44,362 bases of DNA from Rhodomicrobium sp. Az07 (GTDB lineage: Bacteria > Pseudomonadota > Alphaproteobacteria > Rhizobiales > Rhodomicrobiaceae): contig NZ_JAHFZG010000022.1 of NCBI RefSeq assembly GCF_018619475.1, positions 1 to 44,362 on the forward strand, written 5' to 3'. Of this stretch, positions 1 through 7,470 are shown piece after piece. The position numbers and the translations under genes are program-made. The notes beneath the pieces are model-generated. The model searched no databases. It was given only the letters and a program-made list of their open reading frames with translations, and had not been told where the DNA came from. Within the stretch, counting starts at the first letter, position 1; the number at the start of each line of letters is the position of its first letter.

Positions 1-70
1 TACCGCCAGAGCGCCAGAGTTCCGCCGTCCACGTTTCTCTTTCCTCTAATGTCCAACTTGTCAAAGAACC
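1..70 (-). ncRNA. rRNA operon leader with boxA-like antitermination site
   Basis: Read on the minus strand, 70-51 contains GGTTCTTTGACAAGTTGGAC. This matches the boxA region (CTTTGACAA) that precedes 16S rRNA in alphaproteobacteria. It is followed at about 43-21 by GAAAGAGAAACGTGGACGGC, a stretch typical of rrn leaders in this class. Transcription therefore runs leftwards and the 16S gene should begin just outside the left edge. No mature rRNA sequence is in the window. The boxA match is seen directly; the identity of the downstream gene is inferred from known leaders. Confidence 0.72.
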
Positions 71-210
71 CGAAACATAAGTCCCGGTCAAAGGCCATAA
101 GCCCAAATCTCGAACCCCGCGAAAGCAATCGATCCTCTCAGACCAATCAAACCCTCAACCAGGGTGGAAACCCGTCAGCCTCGCCATCCCGGCAATGCCT
201 CAGAGCAACC

Positions 211-239
211 TTTATAACCAAACCTCAAATCGTTGTCAA
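211..239 (-). promoter_or_regulatory. strong sigma-70 promoter of the rRNA operon
   Basis: On the minus strand there is TTGACA (239-234), a 17-base spacer and TATAAA (216-211), a near-consensus housekeeping promoter. Just upstream of the -35 box is an A-rich stretch (about 252-240, AAGAAAAAAGATC) that could act as an UP element. It lies about 140 bases before the boxA-like leader and points at the off-window rRNA genes. Confidence 0.75.
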
Positions 240-375
240 GATCTTTTTTCTTGAACCCCGATCCTCAGCCCCTTCAGGAAAATCAAACCAGAGCCAATCA
301 AAGAAGACTAACCCAAAATTCAAAGTAACCCCGAAGTAACCGCAGCATCGAATACCTCAAAACCGCAGAGAACGC

Positions 376-404
376 TACCTAACCCCGCCAGCTAACCCCG
401 TCAA
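376..404 (-). promoter_or_regulatory. possible second, weaker upstream rrn promoter
   Basis: The minus strand reads TTGACG (404-399), 17 bases, TAGGTA (381-376). Tandem promoters are usual for rRNA operons and this one has the same orientation as the strong promoter at 211-239. The -10 box is poor, so this is tentative. Confidence 0.3.
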
Positions 405-873
405 GCGCTTTCTTCTCAAAAAACAACCCGACGGAAACCGGCGAGATGCATCACTGGAAAAGCCGAAAAAGATTTTCGCCGATTTTGCAACCGGTTCAAA
501 CCGCCACCTTTTCTGGAGATGCTGCGATCCGTCGGAACCCGACCAATCGCGGAAGACGTTATTTAAACACCGCCAACCGAATGTCAAGCACGAATGCCCA
601 ACTTTTTCTGGCATCGATCGAGCGAGGCGTCGCCGCCGCGTTCCGATGGCCTTATATAAACCCCAAAAATGTGAACGCAACGTAAAAAACGACAACTTTC
701 CTCAATTGGGGAAAAATTCTGGATAAAATGTGCGTTCGTGTCATCGTCCGTTCTTCAACCACATCAAGAATGCGGCTTTTCACAAAATCGGCTTCATCCC
801 TTGCGATGACCGCCGCATCTTCGCCCAAACACGGGCGCTAGCATAAGGCCGGACGAGGGAATGGAGACTGAGC
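405..873. other. non-coding gap between rrn promoters and the M23 peptidase gene
   Basis: No credible gene is seen here. The short open frames on both strands lack ribosome-binding sites and have Arg/Ser-rich, unfamiliar translations. The gap must hold the promoter of the rightward peptidase gene, but I could not pick a convincing -35/-10 pair. Confidence 0.5.
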
Positions 874-2874
874 TTGCTCGATCGTGGTGACCGAGGAGAG
901 GCCCGGCGGCGCGGCACGGATCTCGTGCGCGTGCAGCAGACGCGTGGCGTTTCCAAATTCGGTCGAGACGCCGGTCGAAAACAGGCGCCCGCAATCTATC
1001 TCAGCGAACTCGGGCCGCGCCGCGTCGTCACGCAGCTCAAGTGGTTCATTTCAACGGTTATTGTTGCGGTCTCCGGCCTCGCGATCATTGGCGTCGTTAT
1101 CTATACGTCAATGAATGTCGGTGAGGGCGAGGCCGGCAAAGGCTTGTTCGGCGCGTTCCGCAGGGCGAGCGTCGACGCGATGCGGCCCAGAGCGGCGAGC
1201 CTGATCGGCGCAGAAACGCCTGTCGCCATCGGTCTCAAGACGGATCGCCTCGTCCTTTCCTCGAAGGGCCTCACCACACGGAATCTCATCTATGAGCAGG
1301 TGGTTCAGCGACGGGGGACCGGCGAATACCTCTCGACGAAGCCTTATGTGAAGCTCGTCGCAACGCTCGCCACCGAAAAGCCGGTCGAAGATGTGGATGT
1401 TCCGGCGTTCAATCCCGCCACGCTCTATGAAAATAATACACCGATCGCTCGCAAGGACCAGTCCGGCGGCGAACTCAGCACGGATCCACGCGTCTCGGTG
1501 CGGTTCATCGACGTGCCCGGCGGCTTCCTGCCTCGCGAAGATCATGTGGAACTGTCCGACGAAGAAATTGAGCGTCTCGTCGCGGAAACGGATGCCGTCT
1601 ATACCGAAAGCGAAGTCGGTCTGGACGGACCGGCGCCGCAGGAGAGCAAGCGGACTGCCGAGCCCGAGATGGCGTATGCCGCTCCGGAACCCCACACGAC
1701 CGTTCTCGTGAAGCGGGTCGAAGAGGAAGAAAGCGCGGACGAAGGATACGACAGGCGCTCCATCATCGCGAAGGGCTACGAAACGCTGGATTCGGTGATC
1801 AGAGGTGTCGGCGTCGATTTCATGCAGGCCGGGCAGGTTTCCTCCGCTGTCGCCGCCGTCACGAAATCGAAGAAACTTCGTGCGGGCGAGGAGGTTCGGC
1901 TCGGCCTGACGCCCTCGGCATCGGAGGAAGGCGGCGTCGACGTCGGCAAGATCACCGTGGCCTATCAAGGGACAAGCGTCACCGTCATGCGCGACGGTGA
2001 GGGCGGCTTTTCCCGGAGCGAAAAACACCTGAAGCCTGAACACAAGGCGGAAGAGACTGTCGGCGACAGGGCGACCGTCTACCTCAGCGCATATCGCGCG
2101 GCGCAATCGCAGGAAATCCCGCACGACTTTCTCATGAAGTTCATCAAGGTCCATTCCTATGATGTCGACTTCAAGCAGCGCGTGAAGGCCGGCGACAGTT
2201 TCGAGCTGTTTTTCGACCTGGTGCAGGACGAAAACGGCGTGGAACGGCCCGACGAACTGTTTTACGCCTCCGTCACCATCGGCGGCGAAACGCACGGCTA
2301 TTATCGCTTCCGCACTTCCGATGGCGTCGACTATTTTGACGACCGGGGATCGAATTCGAAGAAGTTTCTCATGCGCACGCCCATTCGCGGCGCCCGTCTG
2401 ACATCCGGCTTCGGATGGCGCAAGCACCCGCTGCTGCATACGCTTCGTCTTCATTCGGGCGTCGACTGGGCGGGGCCGATCGGAACGCCGATCTACGCCG
2501 CCGGTAACGGCGTGATCGAGACGGCGGGACGCAACGGCGCCTACGGTAATTATGTGCGCATCCGCCACGCCAACGGCTACAAGACCGCCTACGCTCACAT
2601 GCTGCGTTTCGCCCAGGGTGTCGCGACGGGCGTCAAGGTCCGGCAGGGGCAGGTGATCGGCTATCTCGGCAACACCGGAATGTCGACGGGGCCGCATCTC
2701 CATTACGAGGTGCTGATCAACAACCGCTTCACCAATCCGCTTTCGATCAAGATTCCGAAGGCGCGCCAACTTCAGGGGCGCCTGCTCGCCGATTTCCGCA
2801 AGGAACGGGCCCGCATCGATGAGCTGATGCGCCGCCCGCCGGTGAAGACGCGCGTCGCCACAGTCGAACGTTAG
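874..2874 (+). CDS. M23 family (LytM-type) membrane-anchored peptidoglycan endopeptidase
   Basis: 666 aa. A transmembrane helix lies at about residues 53-76 after a basic N-terminus, so the bulk is periplasmic. A long linker leads to a beta-rich middle (about 400-490) and then the C-terminal LytM/M23 domain (about 505-625). Zinc-binding motifs are visible as HSGVD (HxxxD) and HLH in GPHLHYE. The family cleaves peptide cross-links of peptidoglycan, usually D,D-endopeptidase activity, for growth or division. The TTG start at 874 is preceded by GGAG at 863-866; there is no ATG in frame nearby. A 9-codon ATG frame (861-890) overlaps the start and is probably accidental. It is convergent with pdxY, leaving an 18-base gap. 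The exact substrate cannot be told from sequence. Confidence 0.88.
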   Translation: MLDRGDRGEARRRGTDLVRVQQTRGVSKFGRDAGRKQAPAIYLSELGPRRVVTQLKWFISTVIVAVSGLAIIGVVIYTSMNVGEGEAGKGLFGAFRRASVDAMRPRAASLIGAETPVAIGLKTDRLVLSSKGLTTRNLIYEQVVQRRGTGEYLSTKPYVKLVATLATEKPVEDVDVPAFNPATLYENNTPIARKDQSGGELSTDPRVSVRFIDVPGGFLPREDHVELSDEEIERLVAETDAVYTESEVGLDGPAPQESKRTAEPEMAYAAPEPHTTVLVKRVEEEESADEGYDRRSIIAKGYETLDSVIRGVGVDFMQAGQVSSAVAAVTKSKKLRAGEEVRLGLTPSASEEGGVDVGKITVAYQGTSVTVMRDGEGGFSRSEKHLKPEHKAEETVGDRATVYLSAYRAAQSQEIPHDFLMKFIKVHSYDVDFKQRVKAGDSFELFFDLVQDENGVERPDELFYASVTIGGETHGYYRFRTSDGVDYFDDRGSNSKKFLMRTPIRGARLTSGFGWRKHPLLHTLRLHSGVDWAGPIGTPIYAAGNGVIETAGRNGAYGNYVRIRHANGYKTAYAHMLRFAQGVATGVKVRQGQVIGYLGNTGMSTGPHLHYEVLINNRFTNPLSIKIPKARQLQGRLLADFRKERARIDELMRRPPVKTRVATVER

Positions 2875-2892
2875 GCAACAGGCGCTTTGGCG

Positions 2893-3753
2893 CTATATAG
2901 CTTCGCCGTCGTCGATGCCCGGCAGCGCCGCGAGCGGCGCAAGTAACGGATCGGCCGCCGCCCATGCCGCTTGCGTTTCGATCAAGGCGAGTTCGGTCCG
3001 CCCCTCGCTCTTTTCCGTGATGGCATCGATGGCGGCGGTGGCAGCGCGAAGCGCGGCGCTCGCCACGAAGCCGTTCAGCTTGTAGGACAGCAGGAGCGCC
3101 GCGAGCACGTCGCCCGTGCCGTGCGCCGCAAGCGCGCGCCTTGGAGACACCGTGGCGAAGACTTCGCGGCCTTTTACGAGGATGTTGGCAAGCGCATCGG
3201 CTTTTGCTGCCGGGGCCGACGTCACGACGACAGTCGGCCGCGCGAGCGCCAGAGCCGCCGCTATCGCGCTCGCCGGACTCGCAATGGCGCGCCTTGTCAG
3301 CCATCCGAGTTCGAAGACGTTCGGCGTCACGGCGTCAGCTACAGGCAGAAGCACATCGCGCACCGCCTCGGCGGTTCCTTCGCTGACATAGAGGCCGTGC
3401 GGCAGGTCACCCATGATGGGGTCGCACAGATAAAGCGCCGCCGGATTTGCCGCCTTGATCTTCGCGATCCAGTCCCGACAAAGCTCCGCATGCGACGGCG
3501 TTGGAATGTAGCCGGTCAGCACGCCGTCGATTTGTGAAAGCCAGCCGTTTTCCTCCGCCGCGCGGAGCAGAGCGTCGAGCTTTTCAACAGCGATGGGCTC
3601 GCCAGCCAGCGCCTTGTATCCGGGCCGGTTCGAGAGCAGAATCGTCGGCAAGGGAAGGACACCATGCCCCATGCGTTGCATGACGAAGGCCGTCGCGGAA
3701 TTCCCGACATGCCCGTAAACCACCTGGGACGAGATCGATAGAACTTTCGCCAT
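2893..3753 (-). CDS. pdxY: pyridoxal kinase
   Basis: 286 aa from the ATG at 3753. It phosphorylates pyridoxal with ATP to pyridoxal 5'-phosphate in the vitamin B6 salvage pathway, in the cytosol. The N-terminus MAKVLSISSQVVYGHVGNSA is the typical PdxY/PdxK ribokinase-fold start, and GTGDVLAALLLSY near residue 230 is the anion-hole/catalytic Asp motif. Length fits PdxY (about 287 aa). A longer in-frame start at 3849 would add 32 residues that do not match the family, so 3753 is preferred although its Shine-Dalgarno is weak. It is divergent from the CitE-like gene, with 131 bases between them. PLP made here is the cofactor of several enzymes in the window (SerC, the LqsA-like synthase). Confidence 0.92.
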   Translation of the reverse strand: MAKVLSISSQVVYGHVGNSATAFVMQRMGHGVLPLPTILLSNRPGYKALAGEPIAVEKLDALLRAAEENGWLSQIDGVLTGYIPTPSHAELCRDWIAKIKAANPAALYLCDPIMGDLPHGLYVSEGTAEAVRDVLLPVADAVTPNVFELGWLTRRAIASPASAIAAALALARPTVVVTSAPAAKADALANILVKGREVFATVSPRRALAAHGTGDVLAALLLSYKLNGFVASAALRAATAAIDAITEKSEGRTELALIETQAAWAAADPLLAPLAALPGIDDGEAI

Positions 3754-3884
3754 ATGGACCGCGCGCTCTTTTTGGACAGTCTTACGCGGAATGCGCCGCC
3801 TTGGCTCGGAAAATTTTCGCCGATGACGGCAATGCGCTTGCCAGTCCAATGCAAAGTTGAGTCATATCCGAAGGAGAATAGCCG

Positions 3885-4754
3885 ATGATAAAGCCTCGCC
3901 GCAGCGTCCTCTACATGCCCGGCTCGAACGCTCGCGCGCTCGAAAAGGCAAAGACTCTGCCCGCCGACGCACTCATTCTCGACCTTGAGGACGCGGTCGC
4001 GCCCGACGCGAAGGAACTCGCCCGCAATCAGGTTTGCGAGGCGGTGAAGGCGGGCGGCTACGGCGCGCACAAGATCGTCATCCGGGTAAACGGCTTCTCG
4101 ACACCCTACGGCGAGGCGGATTTCGCGGCGGCGCTCGAAGCGATGCCCGATGCGATCCTGCTGCCGAAGGTCGAGACCGCCGCGGATCTTGATCTTGCTC
4201 GCAAGCGCGCGCCGAACGGCACGGGGATTTCGCTCTGGGCAATGATCGAGACGCCGCTCGCCATCTTCAACCTGAAGGAAATCGCGCAGGCCGCCGCCTC
4301 TAACGAGCTGCCGCTGACCTGCTTCGTGCTCGGCACCAACGACCTCGTGAAAGCCACACGCGTGCAGCCCGGCGCGGATCGTCTACCGCTTATCGCGTGG
4401 CTGTCGCTGACGGTCGCTGCCGCACGCGCCTACGGCATCGCGGTGGTGGACGGCGTTTATAATTCGATCAAGGACGAAGAAGGCTTCCGCGCGGAATGCG
4501 TGCAGGGCCGCGCGCTCGGCATGGATGGCAAGACGCTTATCCACCCGAATCAGCTCGCCACCTGCAATGAGGTGTTCTCGCCGTCGGCCGAGGAAATCGC
4601 CGCCGCAACGAAGATCGTGGAGGCTTTCGACCTGCCCGAAAATCAGGGCAAAGGCGCGATCAGCCTCGACGGGCGCATGGTCGAGCGGCTCCATGCCGAC
4701 ATCGCGCGACAGACGCTCGCCATGGCCGAGGCCATCGCGCGGCCAAAGCATTAG
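3885..4754 (+). CDS. HpcH/HpaI aldolase family, CitE-like CoA-ester lyase
   Basis: 289 aa. The family folds as a TIM barrel and cleaves or forms C-C bonds of CoA thioesters (citrate lyase beta chain, malyl-CoA or citramalyl-CoA lyase). Hallmarks visible are RRSVLYMPGSN at the N-terminus, the LDLEDAVAPDAK metal/CoA motif, IVIRVNG, LPKVET and AMIETPLAIFN, with a C-terminal GMDGKTLIHPNQ stretch. A strong Shine-Dalgarno AAGGAG lies 9 bases before the ATG. Stand-alone CitE-like proteins without citrate lyase alpha and gamma subunits are usually not citrate lyase; malyl-CoA or citramalyl-CoA lyase is more likely, but substrate is undetermined. The gene stands alone, upstream of two hairpins and convergent with the LqsR-like gene. 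Confidence 0.85.
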   Translation: MIKPRRSVLYMPGSNARALEKAKTLPADALILDLEDAVAPDAKELARNQVCEAVKAGGYGAHKIVIRVNGFSTPYGEADFAAALEAMPDAILLPKVETAADLDLARKRAPNGTGISLWAMIETPLAIFNLKEIAQAAASNELPLTCFVLGTNDLVKATRVQPGADRLPLIAWLSLTVAAARAYGIAVVDGVYNSIKDEEGFRAECVQGRALGMDGKTLIHPNQLATCNEVFSPSAEEIAAATKIVEAFDLPENQGKGAISLDGRMVERLHADIARQTLAMAEAIARPKH

Positions 4755-4820
4755 ATCAGCCTGCGTTAAACCGGACCCGATTTGACGCAGAGAAGCAGAT
4801 CGACAACAGAAATTTACAGC

Positions 4821-4849
4821 GTTGTGCCGCGTCTGATCTGCGGCACGAC
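4821..4849. terminator. hairpin in convergent gap
   Basis: GTTGTGCCGC (4821-4830) pairs with GCGGCACGAC (4840-4849), 10 bp including one G-U, with a 9-base loop. It follows the CitE-like gene. No U-run, so any terminator role is uncertain. Confidence 0.35.
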
Positions 4850-4868
4850 GCTGTAGAAGTGCCGACAC

Positions 4869-4903
4869 AGCGCGGCGCCTCTGGATTTTCGAGGCTCCGC
4901 GCT
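4869..4903. terminator. likely bidirectional terminator hairpin
   Basis: AGCGCGGCGCCTC (4869-4881) pairs with GAGGCTCCGCGCT (4891-4903): 12 pairs and one mismatch around a 9-base loop. It sits between the 3' ends of the CitE-like gene and the LqsR-like gene. There is no clear U-run on either strand. Confidence 0.45.
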
Positions 4904-4926
4904 GAAATGCAAGTTCGCGGGCTGCA

Positions 4927-5931
4927 CTAAGTTTCGGAGACGTGTCTGTCCTGCGACCAGCGGTATTGTCTCAACGAGACGGCCGACAGGCTAAGTGCCG
5001 GATCCCTCTGGATCGCCACTTTCCAGAGTGTAGTTCCCCCGATAGTCTCGCACGGCAAAGCATATTTCTGCCAATCGGCTAGATGCTGATCTTCGTAGAA
5101 CCCTGTCGGCGTCGGGCACGCGAGTATTATATTGCCCGCGCGCAACCGGCTCACAAGTTCTGCGGGAGCGTCGACGTCGATTGCAATCTCAAGCTGGGCG
5201 CGCATCCGATCCTGATTGTTGATCCATGCGATGGTGACCTGTCCCACCTCGTCAACCAGCATGAGCCCAGGCGGAGACATCAGGAGATAGTGCTCTACAG
5301 CGCCGATCCGCTCGGCGAGCTTGTGGTACCAAATCGCGATCTGGGGATCGTCGAGAAACGCTGTATCCTCAAGCTTCGCGATTGGTTCCAGCGGCGCGGT
5401 GATGTCCTTGAAGTAGCCGTACTGTAGTTCCCGAATGACCCGCCTCAACTTGTCGGGGAGGTCCGGGTCATGCTTCACCAGAAAAAGGTTGAGCAAACCC
5501 TCGTTGAAAGCGGCGACGGCCGTCGAATCCCCGGTCTTACCGGTGAGCAGCACCTTCTTGACCGGCAGGTGCTTGATCTTCTTGAGAAACTCGACGCCGG
5601 TCATGCTCGGCATGGCAAAATCGACGACGACCACGGAAATGCGTGAAAAGCGGGCGGGATCGCGCGCCATTGCGGCAATGCGCGAAATCGGCAGCCGGAT
5701 GAAAGGATCGGCGGCCTCTCCATCGTCAACCGGAGCGCGATTGGCTTCTTCGATTGTCAAGCCTGTCCGCTCCGCGTCCTTCAGGAGGCGCTCGATGGCT
5801 TGTTCCGGGCGATGCTCGGTTGCACACAGCGTGACGTTGGCATAATTGTAATCGAAGCTTTCGAGATAGAGCCGGTCATCGTCGATGACGAGACATGTCG
5901 TCGGGTGGTAGAGCGGAAGCAGGGAGCTCAT
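4927..5931 (-). CDS. lqsR: LqsR-like response regulator with atypical output domain
   Basis: 334 aa from the ATG at 5931, chosen because AGGA lies about 8 bases upstream; an ATG at 5976 (+15 aa) has no such site. The N-terminal receiver has an acidic pocket (CLVIDDD, residues 17-19), a phosphoacceptor Asp104 in VVVVDFAMPSMTG, Thr in LLTGKTG and Lys in LFLVKHD. Between pocket and Asp104 there are about 85 residues instead of about 40, i.e. an insertion, which I recall as an LqsR trait (Legionella Asp108). The C-terminal half (about 150-334) has no helix-turn-helix, GGDEF, EAL or kinase motif, also as in LqsR. It is divergent from the LqsS-like kinase and near the autoinducer synthase, so it is probably the final acceptor of that kinase's phosphate. 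Family assignment is by domain architecture and context, not alignment. Confidence 0.72.
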   Translation of the reverse strand: MSSLLPLYHPTTCLVIDDDRLYLESFDYNYANVTLCATEHRPEQAIERLLKDAERTGLTIEEANRAPVDDGEAADPFIRLPISRIAAMARDPARFSRISVVVVDFAMPSMTGVEFLKKIKHLPVKKVLLTGKTGDSTAVAAFNEGLLNLFLVKHDPDLPDKLRRVIRELQYGYFKDITAPLEPIAKLEDTAFLDDPQIAIWYHKLAERIGAVEHYLLMSPPGLMLVDEVGQVTIAWINNQDRMRAQLEIAIDVDAPAELVSRLRAGNIILACPTPTGFYEDQHLADWQKYALPCETIGGTTLWKVAIQRDPALSLSAVSLRQYRWSQDRHVSET

Positions 5932-5999
5932 AAGTCCGATCCTGGTCCTCGGATGCCGAACGCGCATGTTAGGCATTCCGGGTTGGTAGGGCGAAAAAC

Positions 6000-6029
6000 T
6001 TTATAATTACCGCTTATGATATCGCGCAA
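6000..6029 (-). promoter_or_regulatory. candidate promoter of the lqsR-like gene
   Basis: On the minus strand TTGCGC (6029-6024), 18 bases, TATAAA (6005-6000). On the plus strand the same AT core gives a perfect TATAAT (6002-6007) facing the kinase gene, without a clear -35. The two genes may thus share overlapping -10 elements. Confidence 0.4.
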
Positions 6030-6045
6030 GTGAAAGTTTGTAGTC

Positions 6046-7470
6046 GTGCGACCTGGCATGAAGACCCAACGCCCGAAGGGGCAACCCTTGCTCGCCCGGT
6101 TGCGTTATCTCGTGCGCCGTCTTCGCGGTGCCTATGTCGAGCACCACGCCGTCGCAGCGTACAAGCTGCCTGCGGCCGGGATGCTCGCCATCATTACTTT
6201 CCCATTGTATTATGTGATCTGGGCATATGTTTTTCCGCAACCTTATGAGAACCTGGAACTGAGGCTGGCGGGATGCGTGCTTTGCCTGCCCATTGCCCTC
6301 CGGCCCCATTGGCCCCGGCTGCTCATATCGTATTACCTGACCTATTGTTATTGGGCGCTTCTGTTCATTGGACCGGTGTTCTTTACGCTGATGCTGCTCA
6401 TGAACGGTGTCAACAGCGTCTGGTTGATGTCGGTGACCGTCATCATCCTGTTCACGTTTCTGCTCTATGACCTCGCCAACGGCGTGTTTGTCTCGCTTCT
6501 GGGGGCGCTGATCGGGTTGATCGGCTATTGGCTTCTGTCCGGGACCGTCGATGTTCCGACAGAGTATCTGGTCGTCCTTCCTGTTTACGGCTTCATCCTG
6601 TGCGGGGTTGTTTTCCTCTCGCACAGCGAGCGACTGGTTGCGCGTGACAAGCTCGTGGCAGCCCGCGCCCTTGCGAGCAGTATCGCGCATGAGATGCGCA
6701 CGCCTCTTCTCGGCATAAGGCTCGACGCCAACAGAACCAGCGACCATCTCAAAAGACTCGGCGCGGTCAATCAGTGGGCGCGGGAACGCGGCTGCCACGA
6801 CAGCATGAGCGACCGTGAATTGGCTGCGCTGACCGGTGCCCTGGAACGTGTCGACAAACACGCCGTCGCCGCGAACCTCGTCATCGACATGCTTCTCACC
6901 AACCTCCGCCAGGAGAGCTATTCCCAGGAGCGAATGAAGTTATATGCCATTGCCGGCACCATCGACGAGGCGATCAACCGCTTTCAGTTCCGCCCCGGCG
7001 AACGCGAGCTGATCACGGTTCGCGTCGACGAAAACTTCACCTATCGGGGTATCGAGGTGCTCATGGTTCACGTCATTTTCAATCTCGTGAAAAACGCACT
7101 GCGCGCCGTCGCCATGGCAGAAGGGCAGATCTCCATAGAAGCCAGAACGACGCCGGTCGGTCACTTGCTCTCGATCAGCGACACGGGCCGCGGCTTCGAG
7201 CCATCGATGATCCCGTATATTTTCGTACCGTTTGTAACCGGCCACGCGGAAACCGGCGGTACCGGTATCGGTCTGTCCTTCTGCCGCCGTATCATCGAAG
7301 GTTTCGACGGCAGCATCTCTTGCTCGTCCGAGCCCGGCAGGGGCACGACCTTCGAAATCAGGCTCCCCATCGTCGAGGCGAAGACGCTGGACGCGGCGGG
7401 TGCCGCGTCCAGTTTGTCAAGCTCCGGTCATGCCGCAAGCGCAACAGATTGGCCGGCCCCGCGTGCCTGA
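6046..7470 (+). CDS. lqsS: LqsS/CqsS-like six-transmembrane sensor histidine kinase
   Basis: 474 aa from GTG at 6046; ATG at 6058 is an alternative, neither with a good Shine-Dalgarno. Six hydrophobic segments lie at about 43-63, 70-86, 91-113, 117-141, 147-165 and 174-192, with very short loops: a membrane-embedded sensor without a periplasmic domain, as in CqsS and LqsS. The H-box is SSIAHEMRTPL (His215). ATP-binding boxes follow: VIFNLVKNALRAV (N), ISDTGRGF (G1) and GGTGIGLSFC (G2). There is no C-terminal receiver, so it resembles Legionella LqsS rather than the hybrid CqsS of Vibrio. It would sense an alpha-hydroxyketone made by the convergent synthase and signal to the divergent LqsR-like regulator. 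Its last 43 bases overlap the 3' end of the synthase gene. Confidence 0.78.
   Translation: MRPGMKTQRPKGQPLLARLRYLVRRLRGAYVEHHAVAAYKLPAAGMLAIITFPLYYVIWAYVFPQPYENLELRLAGCVLCLPIALRPHWPRLLISYYLTYCYWALLFIGPVFFTLMLLMNGVNSVWLMSVTVIILFTFLLYDLANGVFVSLLGALIGLIGYWLLSGTVDVPTEYLVVLPVYGFILCGVVFLSHSERLVARDKLVAARALASSIAHEMRTPLLGIRLDANRTSDHLKRLGAVNQWARERGCHDSMSDRELAALTGALERVDKHAVAANLVIDMLLTNLRQESYSQERMKLYAIAGTIDEAINRFQFRPGERELITVRVDENFTYRGIEVLMVHVIFNLVKNALRAVAMAEGQISIEARTTPVGHLLSISDTGRGFEPSMIPYIFVPFVTGHAETGGTGIGLSFCRRIIEGFDGSISCSSEPGRGTTFEIRLPIVEAKTLDAAGAASSLSSSGHAASATDWPAPRA

Noticed and set aside
49-339. 96-aa plus-strand frame at the left edge
   Set aside because: It lies antisense across the rrn promoter and boxA leader and has no ribosome-binding site or family likeness.
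375-695. Short frames on both strands (79 aa plus, 106 aa minus)
   Set aside because: Low-complexity Arg/Ser translations, no Shine-Dalgarno, mutually overlapping; not coding.
1108-2769. 553-aa minus-strand frame
   Set aside because: Antisense shadow of the M23 peptidase; high GC keeps stop codons rare. No motif.
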